This document shows positions 62,393 to 64,000 of a DNA stretch of 64,000 nt, one piece after another. The notes beneath the pieces are model-generated. The model was not told where the DNA came from. It saw nothing but the letters and a program-made list of their open reading frames with translations, and searched no databases. Made by a program: the position numbers and the translations under genes. Source of the stretch: Phycisphaera sp. (GTDB taxonomy: Bacteria; Planctomycetota; Phycisphaerae; Phycisphaerales; Phycisphaeraceae); NCBI GenBank assembly GCA_016125215.1, contig WGMF01000007.1:23277-87276 (forward strand). Direction: 5' to 3'. Position 1 is the first letter of the stretch; each line of letters opens with the position of its first letter.

Positions 62393-62526
62393 AACATCAA
62401 CACAGCACTGTTACGGATGGCGCTTTTCAATGCCCCAGAACATCAATCATCATTCATCAATCGTTCTCCCGTCTCTCAGGCTCACGGCTTCCATCTGCGT
62501 TCATCTGTGTTTATCTGCGGCTAAAT
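62372..62526. repeat. Nonamer-unit inverted repeat element (CAGATT type), copy 2
   Basis: The left arm (62372-62393) reads GCCGCAGATAAACGCAGAT. The right arm (62493-62526) reads ATCTGCGTTCATCTGTGTTT then ATCTGCGGCTAAAT, the inverse of the same unit repeated three times. About 100 bp separate the arms. The left arm overlaps the 3' end of murF; the right arm ends 14 bp before mraY. Confidence 0.85.
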
Positions 62527-62540
62527 CCTGACCCGCCCCC

Positions 62541-63776
62541 ATGCTCTACCACTTCATCCTCTACCTCGCTGACTTCCTCAAGGCCCACGGGCTGTACGGG
62601 TTTGTTCGGCCGTTTACTTTCGCTGAGTTCCGGGCGGTGATGGCCATCATCCTTTCCTTTGCCATCGTCACGCTCCTGGGCAAACGCACCGTGCGGACGC
62701 TGCTCAAGCTCAAGGTCGGCGACGCGCCCGAGTTCTTCCACAAAGACCTCAACGTCCTGATGAAAGACAAGAAGAACACCCCCACCATGGGTGGCGTCCT
62801 GATTGTCGGGGCGATCTTCACCTGTGCCGTGCTCCTGGCAGACATCGGCAGCTTCTACGTGCAGATGGCGCTGATCTGTCTCGTCTGCCTCGCGGTGCTC
62901 GGCGGGTTTGACGACTACCTCAAGCTCACCGCTGCGCGTCGCAAGCCCGGCTCACGGCAGGGGCTTTTCTCCGGCGAGAAGTTTCTCTTCCAACTCGGGC
63001 TGGCTGTGGTGCTCGGGCTGTTCATCCACCACTACGGCATCACCAAGCCCACCACCATCGAGGACCTGTCCGTACGCGCCCAGTTCGAGCACTTCCGCGA
63101 GATGTCGCACTGCCTGAACCTGCCCTTCATCAAGGCCTGGACCTACGACCCCAACCTCAAGGACTACGTCCCCTCGCCTGTGCTCGTGAAGTATCTCACC
63201 CTCGGCCCGTGGGCTTTTGTGCTGCTGTCGATCTTCGTCATCGCCGGCTCTTCCAATGCGGTGAACCTCACCGACGGGATGGACGGCCTTGCCAGCGGCA
63301 TCATGATCGTCGTCGCTTTTGCCTTCATGATCCTCGCGCTGATCGCCGGTCGGCCCGACGCCGCGAAGTTCCTGCTCGTGCCCTACATCCCCTACAGCGA
63401 CGAGTTGGCCATCCTCGCCGGGGCGGTGGTCGGCTCGTGCCTGGGCTTTCTCTGGTTCAACTGCAACCCCGCACAGGTCTTCATGGGCGACACCGGCTCG
63501 CTGGCGCTGGGGGGTTTGCTGGGTTATATCGCGGTGGTGATCCGCCAGGAGTTTTTGCTCATTGTGATCGGCGGCGTCTTCGTGATGGAGGCGCTTAGCG
63601 TGATCCTGCAGGTCGGGTATTTCAAGATGTCCAGCGGGAAACGCATTTTTCGCTGCGCCCCGATCCACCACCACTTCCACCTCGGCGGCTGGACGGAGCA
63701 ACAGGTCGTCGTGCGCTTCTGGATCATCAGCGCCATCCTGGCCGCGGTGGCGCTGGCGACGATCAGGCTGCGATAG
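62541..63776 (+). CDS. mraY: Phospho-N-acetylmuramoyl-pentapeptide transferase
   Basis: The 411-residue protein has about ten membrane helices. KDKKNTPTMGGVLIVGA, FDDYLKLTAARRKPG (with the DD metal site), SSNAVNLTDGMDGLASG and APIHHHFHLGGWTEQQVV (HHH motif) are all conserved. It transfers phospho-MurNAc-pentapeptide to undecaprenyl phosphate, making lipid I at the membrane. It is longer than E. coli MraY (360) because of the loop at about residues 165-215. It ends the murE-murF-mraY run. Confidence 0.95.
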   Translation: MLYHFILYLADFLKAHGLYGFVRPFTFAEFRAVMAIILSFAIVTLLGKRTVRTLLKLKVGDAPEFFHKDLNVLMKDKKNTPTMGGVLIVGAIFTCAVLLADIGSFYVQMALICLVCLAVLGGFDDYLKLTAARRKPGSRQGLFSGEKFLFQLGLAVVLGLFIHHYGITKPTTIEDLSVRAQFEHFREMSHCLNLPFIKAWTYDPNLKDYVPSPVLVKYLTLGPWAFVLLSIFVIAGSSNAVNLTDGMDGLASGIMIVVAFAFMILALIAGRPDAAKFLLVPYIPYSDELAILAGAVVGSCLGFLWFNCNPAQVFMGDTGSLALGGLLGYIAVVIRQEFLLIVIGGVFVMEALSVILQVGYFKMSSGKRIFRCAPIHHHFHLGGWTEQQVVVRFWIISAILAAVALATIRLR

Positions 63777-63839
63777 TCGGGTAGAAATGGCCGATTGGCC
63801 GCGTGGCCCGGCGTTGCGCTTCGGATTTGAATCCGCCAA

Positions 63840-64000
63840 AAAGTCAAATAAAGGTACCTGACACGAACGCCATCAACTTTAGACTCACCCTCTCATAACT
63901 CCGCGCCACAGCGCGCGTTAGGCGTGGTTGCGCAGAATAAGACCTCCTGTGATGATGGTGGTGCTTCAACAACCTCACCACAGGAGGCCAAGGATGGCCA
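63840..64000 (+). mobile_element. Probable left edge of a mobile element or RAYT-type transposase gene
   Basis: The sequence CAAATAAAGGTACCTGACAC (63844-63863) resembles motifs often seen beside REP-associated transposase genes. An inverted pair CCTCCTGTG (63942-63950) and CACAGGAGG (63979-63987) lies immediately before a ribosome site and ATG. The element runs off the window, so its family is a guess. Confidence 0.4.
63994..64000 (+). CDS. 5' end of an unidentified gene, cut by the window edge
   Basis: ATGGCCA follows AGGAGG (63982-63987) with six bases between, a near-ideal ribosome site. Only Met-Ala can be read. Start Met-Ala is common in REP-associated tyrosine transposases (Met-Ala-Arg-Pro), consistent with but not proving a transposase. 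Confidence 0.45.

Overview
The window looks like a chromosomal segment of a GC-rich planctomycete, most likely of the class Phycisphaerae or a relative. The reasons are a secreted protein with a PEP-CTERM sorting tail, scattered cell-wall genes (mraZ lies about 31 kb from murE-murF-mraY), a System I cytochrome c maturation operon next to a siroheme-decarboxylase-like gene, many GTG/TTG starts, and intergenic inverted repeats. This placement is inference; no rRNA gene is present to fix the taxonomy.

Layout. 1-8.4 kb is a surface-glycan region: an SGNH hydrolase (cut by the left edge) and a large TMTC-like membrane glycosyltransferase/TPR protein run leftward, divergent from a carbamoyltransferase / SxtJ / DUF5989 trio. 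A tRNA-Pro, an exostosin-like glycosyltransferase and an FkbM methyltransferase follow. 8.5-18 kb holds a YHS lipoprotein, a GH36-like glycosidase, a PEP-CTERM protein, nadD, a nucleoside-phosphorylase-like gene, two cysteine-cluster proteins, a sialate O-acetylesterase-like protein and tRNA-Ala. 18-32.6 kb holds lysA, a solute-binding sensor kinase, a NUDIX hydrolase, a cysteine desulfurase, a GH17-GT2 glucan synthase-like protein with a long leader, folP, mraZ with a promoter and probable autoregulatory boxes, an AcuB/AcuC-like pair and an aldo/keto reductase.

32.7-39.9 kb is a compact operon ccmE-ccmF-(GHP-motif protein)-ccmA-ccmB-ccmC-ccmD followed by a fused siroheme decarboxylase (AhbA+AhbB type), linking heme synthesis to cytochrome c assembly. 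47.3-39.9 kb on the minus strand is a run of cysC, a cation/proton antiporter, scpB, a lipoprotein, DUF58 and a transglutaminase. 47.4-59 kb mixes a GT2 glycosyltransferase, a CPBP protease, a QueD-like enzyme, a TlyA-like methyltransferase, a histidine kinase with a GGDEF response regulator, an MqnA/D-like solute-binding protein, an OppA-like lipoprotein, a membrane FKBP and a PilZ/pseudo-receiver protein. 59.3-63.8 kb is murE-murF-mraY, whose DNPR motif in MurE implies meso-diaminopimelate, consistent with lysA here. The right edge seems to enter a mobile element.

Repeats are the most distinctive non-coding feature. Four loci have arms built from 9-nt units in inverted orientation (7.4, 30.3, 53.9 and 62.4 kb). 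Two 74-bp dimers of a REP-like palindrome (23.3 and 55.0 kb) and a GC-rich inverted pair (48.7 kb) lie between convergent genes. One nonamer repeat has been translated into the C-terminus of MurF, and murE carries an in-frame tandem-repeat insertion.
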